This document shows, piece after piece, positions 42,919-51,826 of a stretch of DNA of 64,000 nt. The notes below the pieces were generated by a model. It saw only the letters and a program-made list of their open reading frames with translations. It was not told where the DNA came from and did no database searches. Each line of letters begins with the position of its first letter. Positions within the stretch are counted from its first letter, which is position 1. The stretch covers positions 1,054,001 to 1,118,000 of the forward strand of contig NZ_CP068082.1 of assembly GCF_016724845.1 (NCBI RefSeq), in the 5' to 3' direction. The stretch comes from Sphingobacterium spiritivorum. Lineage in GTDB: Bacteria; Bacteroidota; Bacteroidia; Sphingobacteriales; Sphingobacteriaceae. Position numbers and translations under genes: made by a program.

Positions 42919-45057
42919 ATGCGAAAATCGATTGTCATACACCAAAACAGTAATCGGGTAAGAAAAATCCTCCTTTTTTCTACAATTGTTTTGTTTGTCA
43001 TCATATCTTTAGTATTTCTTATTTCCATTCAACAATACAAAAACATCCAAAAAAGGCTTGAAAACATCTATCTCTCCATTAATGAAGAGAACAGTGATTT
43101 TTCTGATATTCTGACGAAGTATAATGAAGCGGAAAACTATTTCCGGCTCTTTTCCATCGATTTTGACATCGAAAGTTACAGCAAATACGAGCAGAAACTT
43201 CTGGAGATCAACGGCGCTATAGATTCCATGCTGGTCTCTTCCAACAGAGATACGAATTCCTCCAAATCGTATAATGACAACATCGGAAAAAGGAAGGTAA
43301 TAGCAGACGATTTTGTATTATTACGCTTAAGGATTTCCGAAATTCTGAATTACTCGGACACTCTAAAGCAATACCCCCAGATGTTGTCAGAAAGTGAAAT
43401 CTTTAACGTCCTCACCGTCCCCCATTCAGAATCCATCAAAAACAACAAGGCTAAAGAATTTATTGTAGTTAAAAAAAAGCCCTTTTTCAAGAGAATATTT
43501 GACAGCAAAAATGACACGATATCCCTTCAAAACTTAGTCACCAACGAGGACAGACAGAAAGAAATCAAACTACAGAAACAACTAAACATCAACGCTGCCA
43601 ACAGCAGAAATAAACTCGCAACTCTCAAAAAATCTTTCTTCGATCTGCGCCAAAAAGAACGCGAACTGTTATCCACCAATTTTTCACTTTTATATGATCT
43701 GAACAAAATTATCAGAGATATTCACGAAAATCAGGTTGTTCAAAAGCATTTAAACTCCAGCAACGAAACAAAAACACTTTTCGAAAGAACCAATCAATTT
43801 AAATGGACAATGATCAGTTGTCTGTTTTTTATGTTTATTATGATTTGTATGATAATCTATTATCAATTGTACAGCAATTACTATGAACGTAAACTTATCG
43901 AAGAAAAACTTTACGCCAATAAACTTGCAGAAGAAAAGACGGATACAATAGCCGAAATAACACATGAAATCAGAACACCAATCAATTCTTTGATAGGTAT
44001 TATTGATTTATTAAAAAAGAAAGAAAACCTATATACAGATAAAGATAAACTTCTTTTGGAATCTGCTTATTCAAGCATTCAAAACACCTCAAAAACAATT
44101 AATGATATCCTGAATCTGAGTAAAGTGGATGACTCCAGTAATAATCTCTTATTGAGCAACTTTGACATTAATGACTTACTTATGGATGTAGTTGAGCAAA
44201 ATCGCAATCAGGCCGAATTAAAAAATCTGCAGATAAAGTATGTTAAGGAAAAAGGATTGCGAACTATTGTATATTCTGATGAATTCAAAATCAGACATAT
44301 CTTAAACAATCTGCTTTCCAATTCGATCAAGTACTCTCAGAAAGGAACAATTATCAGCTCAGTGATGATTGATAATAAAAGCAGTCAGCTGATCCTGACA
44401 GTAGAAGATCAGGGCATAGGTATATCTGCTGATCTTGAAAAAACCATTTTCAGAAAATACTTTACGGTCAATAAGAATAATAAAGTAGAAGGTGGTGTCG
44501 GCTTAGGATTGTTTATTCTTCAAAAACTGGTAAATAGTCTCAATGGTAAGATCAGCTTTACCAGCCAGTCGAATGTAGGAACCACTTTCACCATAACGAT
44601 TCCAATTCCCCCTGCCAAACAGCCTAAACCCGGAGATACAGAAAAAGTCACCTCCGTAACGGAATTACGTAAAGATATCTCCTGGCTCATTGTAGACGAC
44701 AATGCTCTTAACCTTTTGTATATGAAGCACTTTTTCGCATTGCATCCGCATGTAGAAACTGCTACCAACGGAGCTGAGGCGTTAGAGGTGTTACAGAAAA
44801 AGAAAATAGATATTATTATCACAGACATCAATATGCCTATCATGACAGGTGATGAAGTACTGATGCATATTCGTAAAAATCCTAAATACAACGATATACT
44901 TGTTATAGCGACTTCATCAGATAATGAGCAGGTAAAATCACTGGAAATCAAGCATAACATATGCTTTAACGGAATTTTGGTAAAACCTTTCAATGAAAAG
45001 AAATTAATAGAGGTGATCTCCAACACCCTAAATTCCTGCCAGAAGACTCCCCAATAA
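42919..45057 (+). CDS. Hybrid sensor histidine kinase/response regulator
   Basis: A 712-residue membrane hybrid kinase. Transmembrane helices lie near residues 17-36 and 293-315, enclosing a long coiled-coil-like periplasmic sensor with no recognisable domain. The H-box is TDTIAEITHEIRTPINSLIG, the N-box ILNNLLSNSIKYS, G1 VEDQGIGI and G2 GGVGLGLFI. The C-terminal receiver begins SWLIVDDNALN and has its Asp in IDIIITDINMPIMTG and Lys in LVKPFN. No Hpt domain and no adjacent regulator are present; the LuxR-type regulator at 60971 is one possible partner. Confidence 0.93.
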   Translation: MRKSIVIHQNSNRVRKILLFSTIVLFVIISLVFLISIQQYKNIQKRLENIYLSINEENSDFSDILTKYNEAENYFRLFSIDFDIESYSKYEQKLLEINGAIDSMLVSSNRDTNSSKSYNDNIGKRKVIADDFVLLRLRISEILNYSDTLKQYPQMLSESEIFNVLTVPHSESIKNNKAKEFIVVKKKPFFKRIFDSKNDTISLQNLVTNEDRQKEIKLQKQLNINAANSRNKLATLKKSFFDLRQKERELLSTNFSLLYDLNKIIRDIHENQVVQKHLNSSNETKTLFERTNQFKWTMISCLFFMFIMICMIIYYQLYSNYYERKLIEEKLYANKLAEEKTDTIAEITHEIRTPINSLIGIIDLLKKKENLYTDKDKLLLESAYSSIQNTSKTINDILNLSKVDDSSNNLLLSNFDINDLLMDVVEQNRNQAELKNLQIKYVKEKGLRTIVYSDEFKIRHILNNLLSNSIKYSQKGTIISSVMIDNKSSQLILTVEDQGIGISADLEKTIFRKYFTVNKNNKVEGGVGLGLFILQKLVNSLNGKISFTSQSNVGTTFTITIPIPPAKQPKPGDTEKVTSVTELRKDISWLIVDDNALNLLYMKHFFALHPHVETATNGAEALEVLQKKKIDIIITDINMPIMTGDEVLMHIRKNPKYNDILVIATSSDNEQVKSLEIKHNICFNGILVKPFNEKKLIEVISNTLNSCQKTPQ

Positions 45058-45143
45058 GCACAATTTCAAGGTGTTTCAACAAATATTTTCAAAGAAAGTC
45101 TATATTTTTTTTCACATAAATACTTGTTAATAAAAGTTTTTCG

Positions 45144-45151
45144 TATTTTTG
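45144..45151 (+). promoter_or_regulatory. -7 promoter box of rpsA
   Basis: TATTTTTG matches TAnnTTTG. CTTG at 45123-45126 is a possible -33 element, with a 17-base spacer, slightly short. The implied start of transcription is about 45156-45159. Confidence 0.5.
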
Positions 45152-45155
45152 CAGT

Positions 45156-45177
45156 CCCAACTGAGTTGGGAAAAGGA
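45156..45177 (+). promoter_or_regulatory. rpsA leader hairpin and GGAG ribosome-binding site
   Basis: CCCAACT and AGTTGGG form a perfect 7-bp stem around one G at the predicted 5' end of the mRNA. GGAG at 45174-45177 follows, 13 bases before the ATG. A clear Shine-Dalgarno is unusual in this window. Confidence 0.55.
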
Positions 45178-45190
45178 GATAAATTAATTA

Positions 45191-47125
45191 ATGGCAAAAA
45201 AACAAGAAGCAGAAAAAGAGTTAGCGGCGAAAAACGCAGAGCTACAAGGTGCTGACACCAAAGTGGTGAAAGACACTGAAAAAATTGAATCAGAAGCTGA
45301 TTCAAAATTAATCGACGAAATCAAATCTAACGCTTGGAGCACCCCTGAAGGTGAATTCGACTGGGATCTTGATGAGAAAAAATTCGGAAGTTACAGTGAA
45401 GCTGAGCGTTCTAAATTAGAAGAGCAATATGCTGGAACTTTCAACCAAATCAACCAAGGCGAGATTATTGAGGGTGTTGTAGTATCTGTAAACAACAAAG
45501 ACGTTGTTTTGAACGTAGGTTTCAAATCTGACGGTCTTGTTTCACTTTCTGAGTTCCGTGATCTTCCAGATTTGAAGGTTGGTGACAAAGTTGACGTTTT
45601 CGTAGAGTCGCAAGAAGATGCTAACGGTCAGTTAGTATTATCTCGCAAACGTGCTAAAACTCAAAAATCTTGGGAAGCTATCAACGAAGCATTGGAAAAT
45701 GATGCAATCATTGATGGTTTTGTTAAGAGCCGTACTAAAGGTGGTCTTATCGTGGATATCAAAGGTGTTGAAGCATTCTTACCTGGATCTCAAATCGATA
45801 TCAAACCAATCCGTGACTACGATATATATGTTGGTAAAACAATGGAATTCAAAGTTGTTAAAATCAACCACGAATTTAAAAACGTTGTCGTTTCACACAA
45901 AGTGTTGATCGAAGATGATTTGGAAAACCAAAAATCTGAAATCGTAGCTAAATTAGAAAAAGGTCAGGTATTAGAAGGTACTGTTAAAAATATCACTGAT
46001 TTCGGTGTGTTCATCGACTTAGGTGGTGTTGACGGATTACTTCACATTACAGATATTTCATGGGGTCGTATCGAGCACCCGAAAGAAGTTTTGGCATTGG
46101 ATCAGACTATCAACGTAGTTGTATTAGACTTTGATGATGAGAAAAAACGTATCGCGTTAGGCTTGAAACAATTATCTGAGCACCCTTGGGAATCTTTAGA
46201 TAAAGATCTTGTTATCGGTTCTAAAGTAAAAGGAAAAATCGTAACAGTTGCTGATTACGGTGCTTTCTTAGAAATCATCCCGGGAGTAGAAGGATTGATC
46301 CACGTATCAGAAATGTCTTGGTCTCAAAATTTACGTTCTCCACAAGAGTTCTTGAAAGTAGGTGACGAAATCGAAGCTGAAATCCTTACTCTGGACAGAG
46401 AAGAGCGCAAAATGAGCCTGGGTATCAAACAATTGACTCCAGATCCTTGGAAAAACATCACTGAACGTTACCCTGTTGGTTCACAACAACAAGCTGTTGT
46501 TAAAAACATGACTAACTTCGGTGTATTTGTTGAACTTGAAGAAGGTATCGACGGATTGATCCACATCTCTGATCTTTCTTGGTCTAAGAAAATCAACCAC
46601 CCTAACGAATTCACTAAAGTTGGTGAAACATTAGACGTAGTTGTTTTAGAACTTGACGAAGAAAACAGAAAACTGAGCTTAGGTCACAAGCAATTAGAAG
46701 AAAACCCTTGGGATACTTTCGAAACTATCTTCACAATTGATTCAATTCACGAAGGTACTGTATTGAAAGTTGGAGATAAAGGTGATATCGTAGCTTTACA
46801 ATATGGTGTTGAAGGTTTCTGCCCTTCTAAACACTCTGTAAAAGAAGACGGTTCTTCATTGAAAGTTGACGAAGTTGCTCAATTCAAAATTATTGAATTC
46901 AACAAAGAGAACAAACGTTTAGTAATTTCGCACTCTCGTATCTGGGAAGATGAAAGAGCTGAAGCTCGTGTTGAAGAATTCAATGCACGTAAGAAAGAAG
47001 CAAAAGCTGCTACTTCTGCTGTGAAAAAAGTGAAAGATTCAGTTGAGAAATCTACTTTAGGTGACTTAGACGTTCTTGCACAATTGAAAGAGCAAATGGA
47101 AGGTGACGAGAAGAAATCTAAATAA
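45191..47125 (+). CDS. rpsA: 30S ribosomal protein S1
   Basis: A 644-residue S1 with an N-terminal Lys/Glu/Ala-rich extension of about 90 residues and six S1/OB repeats: GEIIEGVVVSVNNKDVVLNV, GFVKSRTKGGLIVDIKGVEA, GTVKNITDFGVFIDLGGVDG, GKIVTVADYGAFLEIIPGVE, VVKNMTNFGVFVELEEGID and GTVLKVGDKGDIVALQYG. S1 binds mRNA and helps initiation, especially on mRNAs lacking Shine-Dalgarno sequences as in Bacteroidota. The C-terminal tail is Lys/Glu-rich. Codon usage is strongly biased towards a few codons, as expected of a highly expressed gene. Confidence 0.97.
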   Translation: MAKKQEAEKELAAKNAELQGADTKVVKDTEKIESEADSKLIDEIKSNAWSTPEGEFDWDLDEKKFGSYSEAERSKLEEQYAGTFNQINQGEIIEGVVVSVNNKDVVLNVGFKSDGLVSLSEFRDLPDLKVGDKVDVFVESQEDANGQLVLSRKRAKTQKSWEAINEALENDAIIDGFVKSRTKGGLIVDIKGVEAFLPGSQIDIKPIRDYDIYVGKTMEFKVVKINHEFKNVVVSHKVLIEDDLENQKSEIVAKLEKGQVLEGTVKNITDFGVFIDLGGVDGLLHITDISWGRIEHPKEVLALDQTINVVVLDFDDEKKRIALGLKQLSEHPWESLDKDLVIGSKVKGKIVTVADYGAFLEIIPGVEGLIHVSEMSWSQNLRSPQEFLKVGDEIEAEILTLDREERKMSLGIKQLTPDPWKNITERYPVGSQQQAVVKNMTNFGVFVELEEGIDGLIHISDLSWSKKINHPNEFTKVGETLDVVVLELDEENRKLSLGHKQLEENPWDTFETIFTIDSIHEGTVLKVGDKGDIVALQYGVEGFCPSKHSVKEDGSSLKVDEVAQFKIIEFNKENKRLVISHSRIWEDERAEARVEEFNARKKEAKAATSAVKKVKDSVEKSTLGDLDVLAQLKEQMEGDEKKSK

Positions 47126-47150
47126 TCTTTAGATTGATCTACATATTCCG

Positions 47151-47179
47151 AAACCCTGACGATATCGTCAGGGTTTTTT
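47151..47179 (+). terminator. rpsA terminator
   Basis: A 26-base perfect palindrome (AAACCCTGACGAT and its complement) ends in a T run. Confidence 0.9.
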
Positions 47180-47228
47180 GTTTATATTCGGATGTCAATA
47201 ATTTCATCTTTAATCAAACAGTAGTGAA

Positions 47229-47804
47229 ATGGATAAAACCAATAAATGGATAGAGGAACTTGATCTGCTGACGCAAATTATTCAGCAGTTTCCTTTGGAG
47301 CAGACAACCAAATGGGGCGGTCCCGTATTTACCTATCAAAATAAAAACATCCTTTCTTTCGCAGGATTCAAAAATCATTTTGCGCTTTGGTTTTTCAACG
47401 GATCACATCTAACGGATCCTTACCAGGTGTTGCATGCTACACAGGGTGAAAAAACCAAAAACCTCAGACAGTGGCGTTTTACTGACCGCTCTGAAATAAA
47501 CAGCAAACAGATCGCAGAATATATTACAGAAGCGATAGAAGCGGAGAAAAAAGGACTGAAAGCATTACCCGGAAAGAAAGAATACATTCCTATGCCTCCA
47601 TCGCTCAAAGATCAACTGGACAACGATAATGTACTAAAACATGCTTTTGAAAAACTAAGTCCGGCAAAGCAAAATGAATACAATGAATATATAGCAGAAG
47701 CGAAACAAAGCAAGACACAAGCCGCCCGTATTGACAAAATAATTCCAAACATTCTGCAGGGTTACAGTTTACATGAGCAATACAAAAAGCCAAAGAAAGT
47801 ATAA
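47229..47804 (+). CDS. YdeI/OmdA-like (DUF1801) protein
   Basis: A 191-residue cytoplasmic protein. The N-terminal ~125 residues match the DUF1801/YdhG-like fold (TTKWGGPVFTYQNKNILSFAG, FALWFFNGSHL). The C-terminal ~60 residues form an OmdA-type helical bundle (AFEKLSPAKQNEYNEYIAEAK, RIDKIIPNILQG). Relatives in Bacillus are linked to resistance to cationic peptides, but the mechanism is unknown. Confidence 0.85.
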   Translation: MDKTNKWIEELDLLTQIIQQFPLEQTTKWGGPVFTYQNKNILSFAGFKNHFALWFFNGSHLTDPYQVLHATQGEKTKNLRQWRFTDRSEINSKQIAEYITEAIEAEKKGLKALPGKKEYIPMPPSLKDQLDNDNVLKHAFEKLSPAKQNEYNEYIAEAKQSKTQAARIDKIIPNILQGYSLHEQYKKPKKV

Positions 47805-47845
47805 AAAATTAGCTTAATCAATAGAATTACCGGATGCAGTATATG

Positions 47846-49741
47846 CTAAAAAGCATTCAACCAGGTATACTGTTCATCTTTGACTACAACTTGTCCTTCG
47901 TCCAGAAGTTCGCGAATCACTTTTAATCGGATCGTATCATCTCCGATAGTTATCCGATCCACCAGACTATGAAGATCCAGCGTATCATCAATCAGCAGTA
48001 TTTTGACCTCTGCTTTGATCTTTTGTTCCTGATTGGAACGATGCTGGCGAATAAGACACAAATCACATTCTCCACATGGAGCAGCAGCCTTCTCTCCAAA
48101 ATATTCACGAATGGAAATACTTCTGCAATTCTTCGTATCAAGATAAGCATATATAGCTTTGAGTTGCTCCTCCTTAACCTCTCTCCGTTCCCTGATAAAC
48201 TGGGTATCGATATAAAGGTTTTTATAGTCTACTCTGTTTTGCAGAAATTGCAATTGCGGAGCATCTGTATGAGGTAAATAACTGGCGACCTGTTGTTTTT
48301 GCAGATTCTTCAGCATTTCCACCACTGTACCATAAGAGATCTTCAGCTTTTTAGCAAACTCATATTCATTGATATGTATATAAAAATCAAAAGCTCCCCC
48401 GTATGAACGCAGGATCGCTTTTATCAAACCGTCATACTTCGCATTACTGATCTGGAATTTGTACAATTCCTGATAATCTATTTCAAACTTGAATCGGGCG
48501 GGTATGAAAACGGCTTCAGACAGCGAAAGCCACCCATCTCGTTCCAGAAATTTCAATGCACTCATCGTCGACAAAAGATCGACCTTATACTTCTTGGCGA
48601 ACTCCACCACATCAAAATCGAATACAGCTCCTTCTCCTGCTCCGTATGCGATTTGAAAATGATTGCAAAGGTGGTGATATAACTGTTGAATAAATGTAAT
48701 CTCCGGAAATCCGGACTCCATATTACTCCATAGTCTTTCCCGATCTTCCTGTTGATACAACAGCACGGGGAATGCTTTTTTTCCGTCTCGTCCCGCTCTG
48801 CCCGCTTCCTGATAATATGCTTCCAGTGCGTCCGGAATATCCAGGTGAATAACAAACCGTACATCAGCTTTATCAATTCCCATTCCGAAAGCATTTGTTG
48901 CTACGATAACGCGAATCTGATTAGTCATCCAGGCATCCTGTTTCTGAGAACGGGAGAGTGTATCCATACCTGCATGATAAAAATCAGCAGGTATTCCGTG
49001 ATTCAGCAGATGTCTTGCGATTTCCTGTGTCTCTCGTCTGTTTCGGACATATACCACCCCTGATCCTCCCTGCTTCTTGATAATACGGATCATACGTCCT
49101 ATCTTATCTTCTTCATGCAATGCCATATACCCCAGATTTTTCCGCTCAAAACTCATGCTGAATACCTGAGGAACTTTGAAATTCAACTTCTCCTGAATAT
49201 CCTCAACGACTTTTGGTGTAGCAGAAGCTGTGACAGCTAAAAAAGGAATATCCTGATGCAATTCCTTTAAGCCCGTTAGTTGCAGATAAGAAGGTCTGAA
49301 ATCATACCCCCATTGCGAGATACAGTGGGCTTCATCAATCGCAAACAGGTTGACTTTCATATAGCGGATACGCTCTCTTACTACATCGCTGTACAACCGC
49401 TCTGGAGCGAGGTATAAAAACTTTATCTTACCAAAGATACAGTTGTCTAATGCAATATCTATTTCTCGGGGACTCATCCCGGAGAAAATCGCAATAGCTT
49501 CAATTCCTCTTTTTCTCAATTGCTCTACCTGATCCTTCATTAACGCAATAAGAGGACTGATAACAATGCAGATTCCTTCTTTCATCAATGCAGGAACCTG
49601 ATAGCATAAAGATTTACCTCCGCCTGTAGGCATTAACGCAAGGGTATCCCGGCCCTGCAAGACAGAATCGATGATTTCTTCCTGCAAAGGGCGAAATGAC
49701 TCATATCCCCAATACTGTTTTAAAATGGCCTTACTTGTCAT
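47846..49741 (-). CDS. ATP-dependent DNA helicase RecQ (short form)
   Basis: A 631-residue superfamily 2 helicase. Start at MTSKAILKQYWGYESFRPLQ matches the family; the frame extends six codons upstream. Motif I is MPTGGGKSLCYQVP, motif II DEAHCISQWGYDFRP, and motif VI HLDIPDALEAYYQEAGRAGRDG. A zinc domain is present (CRSISIREYF, CGECDLCL) and a winged helix follows. The HRDC domain of Escherichia RecQ is missing, as in many Bacteroidota. It follows comEC with 2 bases between the genes, which suggests joint expression in DNA uptake or repair. Confidence 0.93.
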   Translation of the reverse strand: MTSKAILKQYWGYESFRPLQEEIIDSVLQGRDTLALMPTGGGKSLCYQVPALMKEGICIVISPLIALMKDQVEQLRKRGIEAIAIFSGMSPREIDIALDNCIFGKIKFLYLAPERLYSDVVRERIRYMKVNLFAIDEAHCISQWGYDFRPSYLQLTGLKELHQDIPFLAVTASATPKVVEDIQEKLNFKVPQVFSMSFERKNLGYMALHEEDKIGRMIRIIKKQGGSGVVYVRNRRETQEIARHLLNHGIPADFYHAGMDTLSRSQKQDAWMTNQIRVIVATNAFGMGIDKADVRFVIHLDIPDALEAYYQEAGRAGRDGKKAFPVLLYQQEDRERLWSNMESGFPEITFIQQLYHHLCNHFQIAYGAGEGAVFDFDVVEFAKKYKVDLLSTMSALKFLERDGWLSLSEAVFIPARFKFEIDYQELYKFQISNAKYDGLIKAILRSYGGAFDFYIHINEYEFAKKLKISYGTVVEMLKNLQKQQVASYLPHTDAPQLQFLQNRVDYKNLYIDTQFIRERREVKEEQLKAIYAYLDTKNCRSISIREYFGEKAAAPCGECDLCLIRQHRSNQEQKIKAEVKILLIDDTLDLHSLVDRITIGDDTIRLKVIRELLDEGQVVVKDEQYTWLNAF

Positions 49742-49743
49742 AG

Positions 49744-51822
49744 CTAATCTCCAACCCAAACATAAGCAAAATTATCCTTCAAGCAATAATAGGGAACTTT
49801 CAAAATATCCAGTTCCGCTTTATAATCTTTAATTCTGCGATCCGTATTAGACCCGTCAATAATGACGAGGCTGGGTCTCATTACCGGGAGAATTTCTTTC
49901 AGATCACTTCGGTTATTTTTTCTCATGATCAGGATCTGGCTAGGCAAAACCTTATCCGGTGTTATATATTTCTCCAGGACAGTGATGGAGATATCAGAAG
50001 TGGAGAGCCGCAGATTCTGCCGGATATTGTCATCAGAAACTTGCTCAAAATTAATTTCATTCTGATGTGTATATCTTAACAGATCAGGCAGTATACTATA
50101 GGCAATCACAGGATGCTGCAAGGAGTCCATATTGGTGAACAACACGACTTTTCCTTTACGAATGTGTGCAATAGCAAGATGTTTTTTCACATTATAAATT
50201 CGGATTCCTGCATAGTTTCTCATCTTTATATAATCAATAAATAACAAACCCTGAACTATAAAAACACAGAGGATTCCGATTTTAAAAGCAACTTTTATTC
50301 GGTAATGAAAAGCTATGGATAAGAAAAAACAAGCTAAAAAAAGCAGGATGACCTGATCGATGGAAAACACCACTCCCTGAATTAATGATCCCGGAAGGCC
50401 ATCCAGTATACGAAGCCCCTCCCACATAAACTGAATAAGCCATTCCAGTATTTTCCCCATGAACTGACTGAGTAAATCCAAAGGAAAAAAAGCCAATACT
50501 AACCCTACATACATCATACAGGTAGAGGGTAAAGCAATAAACAGATTTGCAATCAGAAAATAGTTTGGGAATTGTCCGAAATAATAAAAAACAAGTGGTA
50601 GGGTGAATAACTGTGCAGCTATAGAGATGTACATATATTCCATAAAAATTTTAAGATATTTCCCTTTCGGCAGATACAGTTTATTCAATAAAGGCAATAC
50701 CGTCACGATACCTAAAACAGCAAGATAGGAAAGCTGAAACCCCAGATCGGCCAATATTTTAGTATTTGTAAGCAACATAAAAAATGCTGAAGAAGCAATA
50801 GTATTATACGACTTGAGATCCTTTCCTAACATGTTGGACACCACAAAAAATGAAATCATCAGTCCTGCACGCAAGGCTGAGGGAGAAAGTCCGGTCAGGA
50901 CGACATACATCCATATAAAAGTCAATAAAATAACGTGTTGAATGCTTCGACCAGCTTTCCATCGTCCGAGTCCTTTTAACAGGAAAGATAAAATCCAGAA
51001 TACCAACCCTACATGCATTCCGGAGACACTCAATACATGAATAGTACCTGTGTTACTAAAGGCTGTTATGGTCTCCTTAGCCATTTCTGACCGGTAACCT
51101 AAAATAATAGCTGTAGCAACCTGAAATGCTATATCATCCCCGATATACTGTCTGAATCGCTTTACGATCTTTCTACGCATCTCAAGAGCAAATCTCAGAA
51201 CCGGATTTCCTTCACGATGTCCCAACACATGATATTGTGCAGGATTCAGGAATGTATGTTGCCATATATTCTGATGAGAAAGGTAAGATTGATAATCGAA
51301 TTCTCGGGGATTGAAAGGAGGAGATACATCTTTTATAGCAGCCTGCAAAATCAACTTATCGCCATATTGCAATCTTTCAGTCGATTCCTCTCTCTTAATC
51401 GTTACAAGCAGATTACCGGATCTCTTTTCTGATCCTGAATTATTTACTCCAGCTATAATGCGAACAGGAAAGCGGACAATCTGATTCTTAACCACGATTT
51501 CATCAGCAATAATGCCGACCAGTTGCTGATCTCCGTAAGCCGAAAAATGATCGGGCTTATGAAGAGGGTTTTCTTTAACCGTTTTCCATAATCCAAACAG
51601 ACAGATCAGAATATATAGTCCCCACATATACATATGTCTGAAGGGATAGGAATTCCGGAAAATAAAACATAAAATGATTATCAAAAGTAAGAACACCAGT
51701 ATAACTTCCAGATAGAAAACAGAGAACACCATATTTTCTACAGCAAATCCCAAACTGATACCTACCAGAAATATCAGTAACAGTCTCACAAAGGGGATAT
51801 GTTTAGGATCAGGCTTTAACAT
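49744..51822 (-). CDS. comEC: ComEC/Rec2-family competence protein
   Basis: A 692-residue inner-membrane protein. Residues ~1-60 are hydrophobic, ~100-200 form the DUF4131/OB-like domain, and ~220-520 are the Competence domain with many helices (SNTGTIHVLSVSGMHVGLVFW, LTGLSPSALRAGLMISFFV). ComEC carries single-stranded DNA across the inner membrane in natural transformation. The C-terminal region after ~535, where other ComEC proteins have a metallo-beta-lactamase-like nuclease with HxHxDH, has no such motif. It starts 4 bases after the HHH-barrel gene and ends 2 bases before recQ. Confidence 0.9.
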   Translation of the reverse strand: MLKPDPKHIPFVRLLLIFLVGISLGFAVENMVFSVFYLEVILVFLLLIIILCFIFRNSYPFRHMYMWGLYILICLFGLWKTVKENPLHKPDHFSAYGDQQLVGIIADEIVVKNQIVRFPVRIIAGVNNSGSEKRSGNLLVTIKREESTERLQYGDKLILQAAIKDVSPPFNPREFDYQSYLSHQNIWQHTFLNPAQYHVLGHREGNPVLRFALEMRRKIVKRFRQYIGDDIAFQVATAIILGYRSEMAKETITAFSNTGTIHVLSVSGMHVGLVFWILSFLLKGLGRWKAGRSIQHVILLTFIWMYVVLTGLSPSALRAGLMISFFVVSNMLGKDLKSYNTIASSAFFMLLTNTKILADLGFQLSYLAVLGIVTVLPLLNKLYLPKGKYLKIFMEYMYISIAAQLFTLPLVFYYFGQFPNYFLIANLFIALPSTCMMYVGLVLAFFPLDLLSQFMGKILEWLIQFMWEGLRILDGLPGSLIQGVVFSIDQVILLFLACFFLSIAFHYRIKVAFKIGILCVFIVQGLLFIDYIKMRNYAGIRIYNVKKHLAIAHIRKGKVVLFTNMDSLQHPVIAYSILPDLLRYTHQNEINFEQVSDDNIRQNLRLSTSDISITVLEKYITPDKVLPSQILIMRKNNRSDLKEILPVMRPSLVIIDGSNTDRRIKDYKAELDILKVPYYCLKDNFAYVWVGD

Positions 51823-51826
51823 TACT

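Noticed and set aside
47846..49741. RecQ as part of a phage-defence island.
   Set aside because: Its neighbours are comEC and outer-membrane genes, with no nuclease, methyltransferase or other defence gene, and the HRDC-less RecQ is common in this phylum.
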